A stretch of DNA of 6,855 nucleotides from Candidatus Aminicenantes bacterium UBA4085 (GTDB taxonomy: Bacteria > Acidobacteriota > Aminicenantia > Aminicenantales > UBA4085), in assembly GCA_002383325.1 (NCBI GenBank), contig DFYJ01000117.1:4588-11442 (forward strand). The letters run 5' to 3'. The notes below the pieces were generated by a model. It ran no database searches and was not told the origin of the DNA. It saw only the letters and a list, made by a program, of their open reading frames with translations. Positions 1 to 5,362 of the stretch are shown here, piece by piece (the first letter of the stretch is position 1; each line of letters starts with the position of its first letter). The position numbers and the translations under genes were made by a program.

Positions 1-930
1 GACCCGCAGGAGGAGGACGCCGGCGTCGGCGACCAGGAACTTGCCCGGTTCCACGGCGATGGACCGAAGCCCGGGCAGAGCCTTGCGGACGGAGCGCCCG
101 ACCATCCCGGCGTAGCGCTCCAGCGGAAACATCCGCTGGCCCTCGGCATAGCGGGGGCCGAAGCCGCCGCCGAAGTCGAGGAACTCCAACCCGAACCCGG
201 CCCGCTCGACGGTCCGGGCCATGTCCAGCATCCGCCCGACCGCTTGCCTGACCAAGCCGTAGTCGTCGGCCGTCCAACCCGAGCCGAGGTGCTGGTGCAG
301 CCCGACCGGTCGGAAGCCGGCCGCCGCGGCGGTCGCGAAGGCTTCCAGGACTCGGCTTTCCTCGATCCCGAACTTGATGGGCGTCCCGTCGGAGGAACGC
401 TCTCCGGCTGTAATGACCTTGGCGTTGAAGCCGCTGCCGAGGCCGGGGTTCCAGCGGATCGAGACGGGGATCCGGCGATCCTTGAAGCCGCGGCGGCGCA
501 CGGCCGCCATCAGCGGGATCTCCTCGACGGCGTCGATGGCCACCGTCAGTCCGGGCCGGGCGAAAGCCTGGCGGAAGTCCGAAGGGCCGAGGCTTGTCCC
601 GGTGAAGAGGATGCGGGAGGCCGGAAAGCCGGCCCGGGCGGCGGCTGCGACCTCCCGGGGGGAGACTGCGTCGATCCAGGCGCCCTCGGCCCGCAGAAGG
701 CCGAGGATGCCCGGATGGGGGTTGGCTTTCATGGCATAGCCGATGCGTAGCTCCCCGCTCCAGGCCGGGGCGAAAGCGGCCCGCAGCCGGGCCAGGTTGG
801 CCAGGATGCGGGCCCGGCTGTAGACAAAAAGCGGAGTGCCCGACTCCCGGGCCCAGGCCTCGGCCGCCCGCCCGGCGACGCGCAAGCGCCCGCCGGCGAT
901 CTTCAAGCCTTCATTCTCCCACCAGGCCAT
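1..930 (-). CDS. lysA: Diaminopimelate decarboxylase-like PLP enzyme (fold type III), 3' end cut by window edge
   Basis: Predicted cytosolic PLP-dependent decarboxylase, most likely converting meso-diaminopimelate to L-lysine. The 310 visible residues form the alanine-racemase-type barrel. Residues 65-70 (GYAMKAN) hold the Schiff-base lysine K68, DAVSPREV is at 87-94, and GLHQHLGSG (210-218) matches the HxHxGS motif. LDFGGGFG (251-258) is the PLP-phosphate glycine loop and EPGK (294-297) matches the EPGR segment. The C-terminal beta domain, with the remaining substrate-specificity residues, lies beyond the left edge. I chose ATG 930 because an AAGGA stands 8 nt before it; the in-frame ATG at 939 overlaps that site. 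It overlaps the DUF72 stop by 20 bp, so translational coupling is likely. EPGK in place of EPGR is unusual. Related decarboxylases (carboxynorspermidine, ornithine/arginine type) remain possible because the specificity region is not visible. Confidence 0.8.
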   Translation of the reverse strand, partial: MAWWENEGLKIAGGRLRVAGRAAEAWARESGTPLFVYSRARILANLARLRAAFAPAWSGELRIGYAMKANPHPGILGLLRAEGAWIDAVSPREVAAAARAGFPASRILFTGTSLGPSDFRQAFARPGLTVAIDAVEEIPLMAAVRRRGFKDRRIPVSIRWNPGLGSGFNAKVITAGERSSDGTPIKFGIEESRVLEAFATAAAAGFRPVGLHQHLGSGWTADDYGLVRQAVGRMLDMARTVERAGFGLEFLDFGGGFGPRYAEGQRMFPLERYAGMVGRSVRKALPGLRSIAVEPGKFLVADAGVLLLRV

Positions 931-1861
931 CCGGCCCATCCTTTCCCGGTCCGGCATCGCCGTTTCCAAGCCCCGCGAAGAGGTCCCTGGAACCTGCTTC
1001 GATGCGGCGCACGATCTCCTCCAGCACGGGATACTGGCGGAGCAGGCCGGCGGGGACGTCGAGCTTTTGTCCGGTCGTCATGTTCTTGATCTGCAGGGCA
1101 TTGGCCAGGGCCTGCCCGCGATAGTGGTTGTTGGTGATGACATAGACGCTCTCGCTGGCAGCGGCCAGGTCCCTGATCCGGCGGACCCAGTCGGCCAGCT
1201 CGTCCTTGGCGTAAAGGTAGTCGTAGCGGGCGTCGCGTCCGGCCTGGGGTCGGAACCAGTCCTTGGTGTTGCGGCCGTGCAGGCGGACGTAGGAGAAGTC
1301 CGGCCGGGTGACGACCGCGGTCGGACCCAGGGAACGGCCGATGAGAGGCTGATCGATGTTGACGAAGGCCGCCCGCCGGGACCGCAGGAGGTCGAAGGCG
1401 CGGGGATCATTCCAAGAAGCCTGCCGGACTTCCACGGCCAGCGGGTAGTCCGCGAAGGCTTGCAGCAGAGCGTCCAGGTAGGCCAGGCCGGCCTCCTCGA
1501 AGGCGAAGGACCAGGGGAACTGGATCAACAGGGCGGCCAGCCGCCCGGCCGAGGCGATGGGATCGAGCCCGCGGCGGAAAGCCTCGACGGCGGCCGCATC
1601 GATCCGCAGCCTCTCATGGGTGAAAGCTTGGTGAAGCTTGACCGCGAAGAGGAAGTCGGGGAAGGCGGCCACCCGGCGGACCCAACCGGCAGCCATCGCG
1701 GCCGGTGCCGGCCGGTAAAAGGTGCTGTTGATCTCGACGCAGTCGATGAAGCCGGCCAGGTAGGAGAGGGGATGGAAGCCGCGTCCGGCCGGCCGCGGGT
1801 AGACGATCCCTTCCCAATCATCGTAGCTCCAGCCGGCTGTGCCGATCAGGATGCGGGCCAT
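911..1861 (-). CDS. DUF72 family protein (YecE-like TIM barrel)
   Basis: A 316-residue protein of the DUF72/YecE family, which adopts a TIM-barrel fold and has no settled biochemical role known to me. Family motifs occur in order: IGTAGWSYDDWEGIVYP (6-22), VEINSTFYR (42-50), FAVKLHQAFTH (72-82), LLIQFP (111-116), AVEVR and a following SW (142-150), VNIDQP (167-172), YVRLHGRN (191-198), and an ITNNHYRGQALANA segment near the C terminus. Length is normal or slightly long, with a low-complexity GNGDAGPGKDGPDG tail encoded next to the overlap with the following gene. I chose ATG 1861 because the conserved barrel starts directly after it. A longer start at 1897 would add 12 residues without family support and would cover the predicted promoter. 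It is the first gene of an operon with the decarboxylase. No Shine-Dalgarno sequence precedes the start. Confidence 0.9.
   Translation of the reverse strand: MARILIGTAGWSYDDWEGIVYPRPAGRGFHPLSYLAGFIDCVEINSTFYRPAPAAMAAGWVRRVAAFPDFLFAVKLHQAFTHERLRIDAAAVEAFRRGLDPIASAGRLAALLIQFPWSFAFEEAGLAYLDALLQAFADYPLAVEVRQASWNDPRAFDLLRSRRAAFVNIDQPLIGRSLGPTAVVTRPDFSYVRLHGRNTKDWFRPQAGRDARYDYLYAKDELADWVRRIRDLAAASESVYVITNNHYRGQALANALQIKNMTTGQKLDVPAGLLRQYPVLEEIVRRIEAGSRDLFAGLGNGDAGPGKDGPDGLVGE
939..947 (-). promoter_or_regulatory. Ribosome binding site that decides the decarboxylase start
   Basis: Reading the minus strand from 947 to 939 gives GGGAAAGGA, with the AAGGA core at 943-939. It lies 8 nt before ATG 930. 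It overlaps the other in-frame ATG at 937-939, so only the 930 start has normal Shine-Dalgarno spacing. The site sits inside the 3' end of the upstream DUF72 gene, as expected for translational coupling. Confidence 0.6.
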
Positions 1862-1868
1862 GGCGTGT

Positions 1869-1897
1869 ATTGTAGGTGATTCCCCGGCCGGGGCCAA
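1869..1897 (-). promoter_or_regulatory. Sigma70-like promoter of the DUF72-decarboxylase operon, probably leaderless
   Basis: On the minus strand a TTGGCC (1897-1892) is followed after 17 bp by TACAAT (1874-1869). The -10 hexamer ends 7 bp before ATG 1861, so the expected transcription start falls on or next to the start codon. No Shine-Dalgarno sequence lies in the 7 bases between. Predicted by inspection only. Confidence 0.5.
1882..1893. repeat. 12-bp perfect palindrome in divergent promoter region
   Basis: CCCCGGCCGGGG is a perfect inverted repeat lying in the -35/-10 spacer of the minus-strand promoter and touching its -35 box. It could be an operator for a dimeric regulator. It consists only of G and C in a G+C-rich genome, so chance is a real alternative. 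Confidence 0.3.
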
Positions 1898-1918
1898 CCC
1901 CCGTGTCCCGACCCGGCC

Positions 1919-1947
1919 TTGTCAGCGGCCGAGAAACCGGGAATAAT
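1919..1947 (+). promoter_or_regulatory. Sigma70-like promoter of the dehydratase-lipoprotein operon, probably leaderless
   Basis: TTGTCA (1919-1924) and AATAAT (1942-1947) are separated by 17 bp, each one base from consensus. The -10 ends 9 bp before ATG 1957. A shifted reading, TAATGT at 1944-1949, ends 7 bp before the ATG but has a 19-bp spacer. The expected transcription start is within a few bases of the start codon, and there is no Shine-Dalgarno sequence between. Confidence 0.55.
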
Positions 1948-1956
1948 GTTACGGCT

Positions 1957-2964
1957 ATGACCTTCTTCGACATCGCCGCGGCCGTACGGGAAGCGGACGA
2001 ACGCATCCGGGACGCCATCCTCCGCACTCCGCTCGAGGCGGTTCCGGACCTGGACCGGCGCAGCGGCGCCCGTGTTCTGGTCAAGTGGGAGTGCGACCAG
2101 AGAACGGGCTCCTTCAAGCTGAGGGGGGCGCTGTCCTTCCTCCGCTCCCTGTCCTCGGCCGAGCGGAGCCGAGGCGTGGTTGCCGCCTCGACCGGAAACC
2201 ATGGCTTGGCCATGACCGAGGCCGCCCGTCTCGAAGGCGTTCGTTTGACTCTTTTCGTGCCGCTGTCGATCGCGCCCTTCAAGCGCGACAGATTGCGGGC
2301 CTCCGGGTCCGACATGATCATCGCCGGGGCGACCTGCGAACAGTCGGAGATTATGGCTCGGGATGCGGCCTCCGCCTCCGGCCGCGTCTACGCCTCGCCT
2401 TACAATGACCTGCGGATTGTGGCCGGGCAGGGTACGCTGGGCCTGGAGATCGCGGCCGCCGCGCCGGACGCGGACGACATCCTGGTTCCGGTGGGAGGCG
2501 GCGGGCTGGCCGCGGGCGTTGGCGGTGTGCTCCGATCGCGGCGGCCGAAGATCCGCGTCTGGGGCGTCGAGCCGGTTCGTTCAGCCTTCATGTCCGCCTC
2601 GCTGGGCGCTGGGCGTCTGATCGATGTGGCCGAGAAGCCGACCCTGGCCGATGCTGTGGCCGGAGGGATCGAGCCGGGCGCCATCACCTTCGGTCTCTGC
2701 CGGGATTTTTTGGAAGGCATCCTGACGGTGCCGGAGTCCGCCCTGCGCCCGGCCGTCTCCCGCCTGGAGCGGCTGCACGGGCGTCCGGTGGAAGGCGCCG
2801 GGGCGCTGCCCCTGGCCGCCCTCCTGGCTCATCAACGGGCCTTCCGGGGCCGGACGGTGGTCCTTCTCGTCAGCGGCGGGAATGCGGCGCCGGCCCGGCC
2901 CGTGATGTTGCCGAAGGACCCGGTTTCGAATAAGATGGGACCTCGGAATACCAGGTGCGATTGA
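1957..2964 (+). CDS. Threonine/serine dehydratase-like PLP enzyme (fold type II), catalytic domain only
   Basis: A 335-residue cytosolic PLP enzyme expected to deaminate L-threonine and/or L-serine to the 2-oxo acid and ammonia. GSFKLRGA (51-58) carries the Schiff-base lysine K54, STGNHG (77-82) is the substrate loop, and AGQGTLGLEI (155-164) is a typical family segment. GGGG (179-182) is the PLP-phosphate loop and SGGN (306-309) the late cofactor motif. Length matches the short catabolic form (TdcB-like). The C-terminal ACT-like regulatory domain of biosynthetic IlvA is absent, so isoleucine feedback is not expected. A tail of 26 residues follows SGGN. I chose ATG 1957 because family homology starts there and the promoter lies just upstream. 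Its last 10 bases overlap the start of the lipoprotein gene. Members of this group also act on hydroxy-aspartate or related hydroxy-amino acids, so the exact substrate is open. Confidence 0.85.
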   Translation: MTFFDIAAAVREADERIRDAILRTPLEAVPDLDRRSGARVLVKWECDQRTGSFKLRGALSFLRSLSSAERSRGVVAASTGNHGLAMTEAARLEGVRLTLFVPLSIAPFKRDRLRASGSDMIIAGATCEQSEIMARDAASASGRVYASPYNDLRIVAGQGTLGLEIAAAAPDADDILVPVGGGGLAAGVGGVLRSRRPKIRVWGVEPVRSAFMSASLGAGRLIDVAEKPTLADAVAGGIEPGAITFGLCRDFLEGILTVPESALRPAVSRLERLHGRPVEGAGALPLAALLAHQRAFRGRTVVLLVSGGNAAPARPVMLPKDPVSNKMGPRNTRCD

Positions 2965-3950
2965 CAGGCGCGGTGACGAGGCGGGCAGCTCTCCTTTTGG
3001 CGGGGACGGCGCTGCTCCTTCCCGGCTGCCGTCGTCCGGGCCGGACCGTCTACACGATCGGCATCCTGCAGCTTCTCGAATCCCCGACCGCCCGCGAAAT
3101 CCGCCGCGGCATCGTCAAGGCCCTGGAGGATTACGGACTTCAGAATGGCGTCAACATCCGGCTGGATGTCCGTGACGGCCTGGGCGACCTGGCCGAGGTC
3201 CAAGTTCTGGCCCGCGGCTTCGTCGAGGATCGCGTCGATATGATTGTCGCGGTCACCACCCAATGCCTGCAGGCGGCGATGATCGCCTCCTCGCGCATCC
3301 CGATCGTTTTCACTTCGGTAGCCAATCCCTACCTGACCCGGGCCGGGACTTCGGCCTCCAGCCACCTAGCCAACGTGACGGGCGTCGCCTCGACGGGGCC
3401 CATCCGTCAAACCCTGGCCTTCATCCGGGAAGTGCTGCCGGCCGTGCGGCGGGTGGGAACGCTCTGGACGCCCTCGGAACTGAACTCGGAATACTACCTC
3501 GAGCTCCTGCGGATGGCGGCCGATGATCTGGGGATGGAGATCGTGACCGTGCCGGTGGCCAATCCCAACGAGGTCCTGCTGGCCTCCCAGGTCCTGATCG
3601 GCAAGCGGGTCGAGGCCATCTACCAGATCTCCGACAACACGGTCAACGCCTCGTTTGAGGCCTTGGGCATGGCGGCCGCCGAAGCGGGTGTGCCCCTCTT
3701 CGGAGGCTTCCTGCTCTCCACGCGCCTGGGCGCCTGCGCCGCTCTAGGCTGGGACTTCTTCGACATGGGGTACAAGACCGGGTCCCTGGCCGTGCGGATC
3801 AAGAACGGCGAGGATCCGGCCCGCATCCCGTTCCAGTCCATGACCAACGTCCAGCTCTCGCTCAACCTGGATGCCGCCGAGAGGCAAGGCGTAAGCTTCC
3901 CGGACGAGGTTCGCCGGCGGGCGGTCGAGGCGGTGGAAGTCGGCCGCTAG
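2955..3950 (+). CDS. ABC_sub_bind-type (PF04392) substrate-binding lipoprotein
   Basis: A 331-residue periplasmic or surface solute-binding protein of the family that includes tryptophan-binding TrpX. The N terminus is a lipoprotein signal peptide: positive residues with TRR at 8-10, a hydrophobic stretch 11-22, then lipobox LPGC with the lipidated cysteine at 25. TRRAAL fits the relaxed twin-arginine pattern, so Tat export is possible. The mature domain starts at YTIGIL (33-38). Family features include VANPYL (122-127) and NVTGV (140-144), corresponding to the ligand-cleft segments of PF04392 proteins. The start is GTG 2955, which overlaps the dehydratase stop by 10 bp and has a weak GGA 7 nt upstream. 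GTG 2973 is an alternative that begins at residue 7 and keeps the whole signal. No permease or ATPase gene follows, because the next gene is convergent. The ligand is unknown; pairing with a dehydratase hints at an amino acid, which is inference. Confidence 0.85.
   Translation: MRLTGAVTRRAALLLAGTALLLPGCRRPGRTVYTIGILQLLESPTAREIRRGIVKALEDYGLQNGVNIRLDVRDGLGDLAEVQVLARGFVEDRVDMIVAVTTQCLQAAMIASSRIPIVFTSVANPYLTRAGTSASSHLANVTGVASTGPIRQTLAFIREVLPAVRRVGTLWTPSELNSEYYLELLRMAADDLGMEIVTVPVANPNEVLLASQVLIGKRVEAIYQISDNTVNASFEALGMAAAEAGVPLFGGFLLSTRLGACAALGWDFFDMGYKTGSLAVRIKNGEDPARIPFQSMTNVQLSLNLDAAERQGVSFPDEVRRRAVEAVEVGR
3947..3950. other. Palindromic CTAG shared as stop codon by two convergent genes
   Basis: The plus-strand lipoprotein gene ends with TAG at 3948-3950 and the minus-strand thiD gene ends with TAG at 3949-3947. 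The self-complementary CTAG thus supplies both stops. No non-coding base remains between the genes, so any terminator must lie inside coding sequence. Confidence 0.9.
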
Positions 3951-4714
3951 GGCGCCAGCAGAAAGCGGCCCCGGCCCGACCTGACCGCATTCCGGATGGC
4001 CGCCGAGGTGCGGCGGATCCCTTCTTCGCAAGCCTCGGCCATGCCGCTGCCGAGAGCCAGGCGGGACAGAATTGCGGAGGACAGGAAACAGCCGGTTCCA
4101 TGCGCCTCGCGGCCGACGCGGGGATGGGGAAATCGATGGAGGTTCTCCCCGTCGTAGAGGACGTCGACGGGGGCGCCGCGCAGATGCCCGCCTTTGATCA
4201 GACAGGCTCCTCCCAGATCGGCCTGGATGCGGCGAGCCGCCTCGGCCATGGCCTTCTCGCCGGATATACGGTGTCCGGACAGGAACGAGGCCTCCGCCAG
4301 GTTGGGCGTCAGGAGGGTGATGCGGCCTCGCAGGGTTGAGGTGATGCGGGCGGCCGAGGCTTGCCCGGAGAGCCGCGAACCGGAGCTGGCCCGCAGGACG
4401 GGATCGACGACCCGGGGGAGCCCGGTATGGCGAGCCAGGCCTCGTCCGATCTCCTCCCAGGCGTCGGACGAGCCGGCCATCCCGACTTTAACGCCGGCTA
4501 GGGGCATGTCGGATCGCAGGGCCTGCCACTGGCGGCGGATGAAAGACGGTAGGACCGGTTGGACGGCCCGGACGGAAACGGTGTTCTGGACAGTCAAGGC
4601 GGTGATAACGGCGGCGGCCCGGAAGCCGAAGCTCCGGAAGACGGCCGCGTCAAGAAGGGCTCCGGCTCCGCCGCAGGGATCGAAGCCGGCCACGGTCAGG
4701 AGAGTGCGGTCCAT
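3947..4714 (-). CDS. thiD: Hydroxymethylpyrimidine/phosphomethylpyrimidine kinase ThiD
   Basis: A 255-residue cytosolic ribokinase-fold kinase that phosphorylates HMP and HMP-P to make the pyrimidine half of thiamine. Motifs in order: AGFDPCGGAG (9-18) at the substrate site, ALTVQNT (39-45) with the pyrimidine-contacting glutamine Q43, VKVGM (75-79), VVDPVLRASSG (102-112), LLTPNLAEA (134-142), LIKGGH (172-177), and HGTGCFLSSAI (205-215) with the anion-hole glycines and the catalytic-site cysteine C209. Length is normal for stand-alone ThiD; there is no ThiE or ThiN fusion. The usual serine of the DPSGGAG form is C14 here, a mild variant. No other thiamine gene and no TPP riboswitch can be fitted in the 74 bases upstream, so control by thiamine is not evident. 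The start at 4714 sits 6 bp after a -10-like hexamer; GAGGG just before the ATG is too close to act as a normal Shine-Dalgarno sequence. Pyridoxal kinase activity is a less likely alternative. Confidence 0.9.
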   Translation of the reverse strand: MDRTLLTVAGFDPCGGAGALLDAAVFRSFGFRAAAVITALTVQNTVSVRAVQPVLPSFIRRQWQALRSDMPLAGVKVGMAGSSDAWEEIGRGLARHTGLPRVVDPVLRASSGSRLSGQASAARITSTLRGRITLLTPNLAEASFLSGHRISGEKAMAEAARRIQADLGGACLIKGGHLRGAPVDVLYDGENLHRFPHPRVGREAHGTGCFLSSAILSRLALGSGMAEACEEGIRRTSAAIRNAVRSGRGRFLLAP

Positions 4715-4720
4715 ACCCTC

Positions 4721-4749
4721 ATGCTAGCGGCCGGGGTGGGGAAAATCAA
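4721..4749 (-). promoter_or_regulatory. Sigma70-like promoter of thiD, probably leaderless
   Basis: On the minus strand TTGATT (4749-4744) is followed after 17 bp by TAGCAT (4726-4721), which ends 6 bp before ATG 4714. The -35 keeps the TTGA core and the -10 keeps the outer TA...T. The spacing puts the transcription start at the start codon. Its -35 lies 5 bp from the -35 of the divergent acyP promoter. Confidence 0.45.
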
Positions 4750-4754
4750 GGCTC

Positions 4755-4782
4755 TTGCCCCTCGTCCGGCCCGTGCTAAAAT
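4755..4782 (+). promoter_or_regulatory. Sigma70-like promoter of acyP, probably leaderless
   Basis: TTGCCC (4755-4760) and TAAAAT (4777-4782) are separated by 16 bp. TAAAAT is one base from the -10 consensus and ends 6 bp before ATG 4789. Only a weak AGG lies 2 nt before the ATG, too close to serve as a Shine-Dalgarno sequence, which supports a leaderless transcript. Confidence 0.5.
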
Positions 4783-4788
4783 CAGGCC

Positions 4789-5073
4789 ATGGACGAGATC
4801 GCGGTCCGCGTCATCATCTGCGGTCGGGTGCAGGGGGTCGGCTACCGCTATGACGCCCTCCGCCAAGCCTCCGCTTTGGGCTTGTCGGGATGGGTTCGCA
4901 ACCGAGCTGACGGGAGCGTCGAAGTCCTGGCCGAAGGGCCCGCCCGGGCCGTGGAAAGATTCCTCGAGCGCATGCGACAAGGCCCGCCGGGTGCCCGTGT
5001 GACCAGCCTGGATGAGGCCAGGTTGGAGCCCGGTTCGGGAGGGCCGGGCTTCAGGATCTTGGCCGACGATTAG
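4789..5073 (+). CDS. acyP: Acylphosphatase
   Basis: A 94-residue cytosolic enzyme that hydrolyses the carboxyl-phosphate bond of acyl phosphates such as acetyl phosphate or 1,3-bisphosphoglycerate. CGRVQGVGYR (11-20) is the phosphate-binding loop with catalytic R20, and GWVRNRADGSVEV (34-46) holds catalytic N38. Both fall at the classical family positions. The later EGPARAVERFLERM segment matches the second helix. Length is typical, with the family's beta-alpha-beta architecture intact. The ATG is fixed by the motif positions and by the promoter 6 bp upstream. It is divergent from thiD and overlaps the tail of the convergent membrane protein gene by 4 bp, so it is probably monocistronic. Confidence 0.95.
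   Translation: MDEIAVRVIICGRVQGVGYRYDALRQASALGLSGWVRNRADGSVEVLAEGPARAVERFLERMRQGPPGARVTSLDEARLEPGSGGPGFRILADD
5070..5073. other. Overlapping stop codons of convergent acyP and membrane-protein genes
   Basis: acyP ends with TAG at 5071-5073 and the minus-strand gene ends with TAA at 5072-5070, so the two stops overlap within the four bases TTAG. No separate terminator is visible between the genes. Confidence 0.9.
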
Positions 5074-5354
5074 CGGGTCGCGCCCGGCGGCTTGGCTCCG
5101 GCCAGGGCTTTGGCCCGGCATTCCTTGGAACAGAAGAATTGCTCGCGTCCGTCCAAAGTCTCGCGCAGGGCATTTTCCTTCGGAAGGTAGATTCCACAGA
5201 CATCGTCCTTGACCATGGTCCCGCTCAGGCGGGGCTTTGCGTCAGGGCGCCGGGCCTTCTTCCTCCCGGCCCCCGTGATGAGCCGGTAGACGGTCCAGGC
5301 CAGATAGGCCAGGACGCCGTAATAGAGAAGGCGAATCAACCCGCGGATGATCAT
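5070..5354 (-). CDS. Small membrane-anchored Cys-cluster protein (TRASH/YHS-like, PP0621-like)
   Basis: A 94-residue protein of unknown function. Residues 6-26 form one hydrophobic membrane segment, followed by a basic linker (RKKARRPDAK, 31-40) that suggests the C-terminal part is cytosolic. Residues 47-84 resemble a TRASH/YHS-type metal-binding module: VKDDVCGIYLP with C53, then FFCSKECRAKAL with C75 and C79, giving a C-x21-C-x3-C set. Such modules usually bind a transition metal or act as metal sensors or chaperones; that role is inference here. It starts 5 bp after the C69 peptidase stop. GAGG (5361-5358), overlapping that TGA, lies 4 nt before the ATG, so the two genes are co-transcribed and probably translationally coupled. 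I know such tail-anchored Cys-cluster proteins as widespread but uncharacterised; the exact family would need a profile search. Confidence 0.75.
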   Translation of the reverse strand: MIIRGLIRLLYYGVLAYLAWTVYRLITGAGRKKARRPDAKPRLSGTMVKDDVCGIYLPKENALRETLDGREQFFCSKECRAKALAGAKPPGATR

Positions 5355-5362
5355 CGGCCTCA
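5355..5362 (-). promoter_or_regulatory. Ribosome binding site overlapping the peptidase stop codon
   Basis: The minus strand reads TGAGGCCG directly before ATG 5354. The peptidase stop TGA (5362-5360) overlaps a GAGG Shine-Dalgarno core (5361-5358) with 4-nt spacing. This supports the 5354 start and stop-start coupling of the two genes. Confidence 0.5.

Noticed and set aside
244..750. Plus-strand open frames at the left edge
   Set aside because: They lie antisense to the decarboxylase, whose PLP lysine and glycine loop are intact. No start signal or motif supports them.
836..1879. Long plus-strand open frame of 347 codons opposite the DUF72 gene
   Set aside because: Its translation is rich in Gly, Asp and Arg without any family motif, and it lies antisense to a gene with clear conserved motifs. 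Long antisense frames are expected in G+C-rich coding DNA.
1862..1897. Upstream ATG at 1897 as DUF72 start
   Set aside because: It would add 12 residues without family similarity and would place the start on the predicted -35 box. The conserved N terminus begins right after ATG 1861.
1946..1960. Four-codon mini-frame ATG TTA CGG CTA TGA ending on the dehydratase start (ATGA), possible leader peptide
   Set aside because: Its ATG overlaps the predicted -10 box, so it would not be on the mRNA if that promoter is used. It also has no Shine-Dalgarno site.
3930..3975. Search for an intrinsic terminator at the lipoprotein/thiD junction
   Set aside because: No stable hairpin followed by a T-run on either strand; the sequence is coding up to the shared stop.
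4715..4788. Possible TPP riboswitch upstream of thiD
   Set aside because: The space is only 74 bp, filled by two promoters, and shows none of the conserved THI-element core such as CUGAGA.
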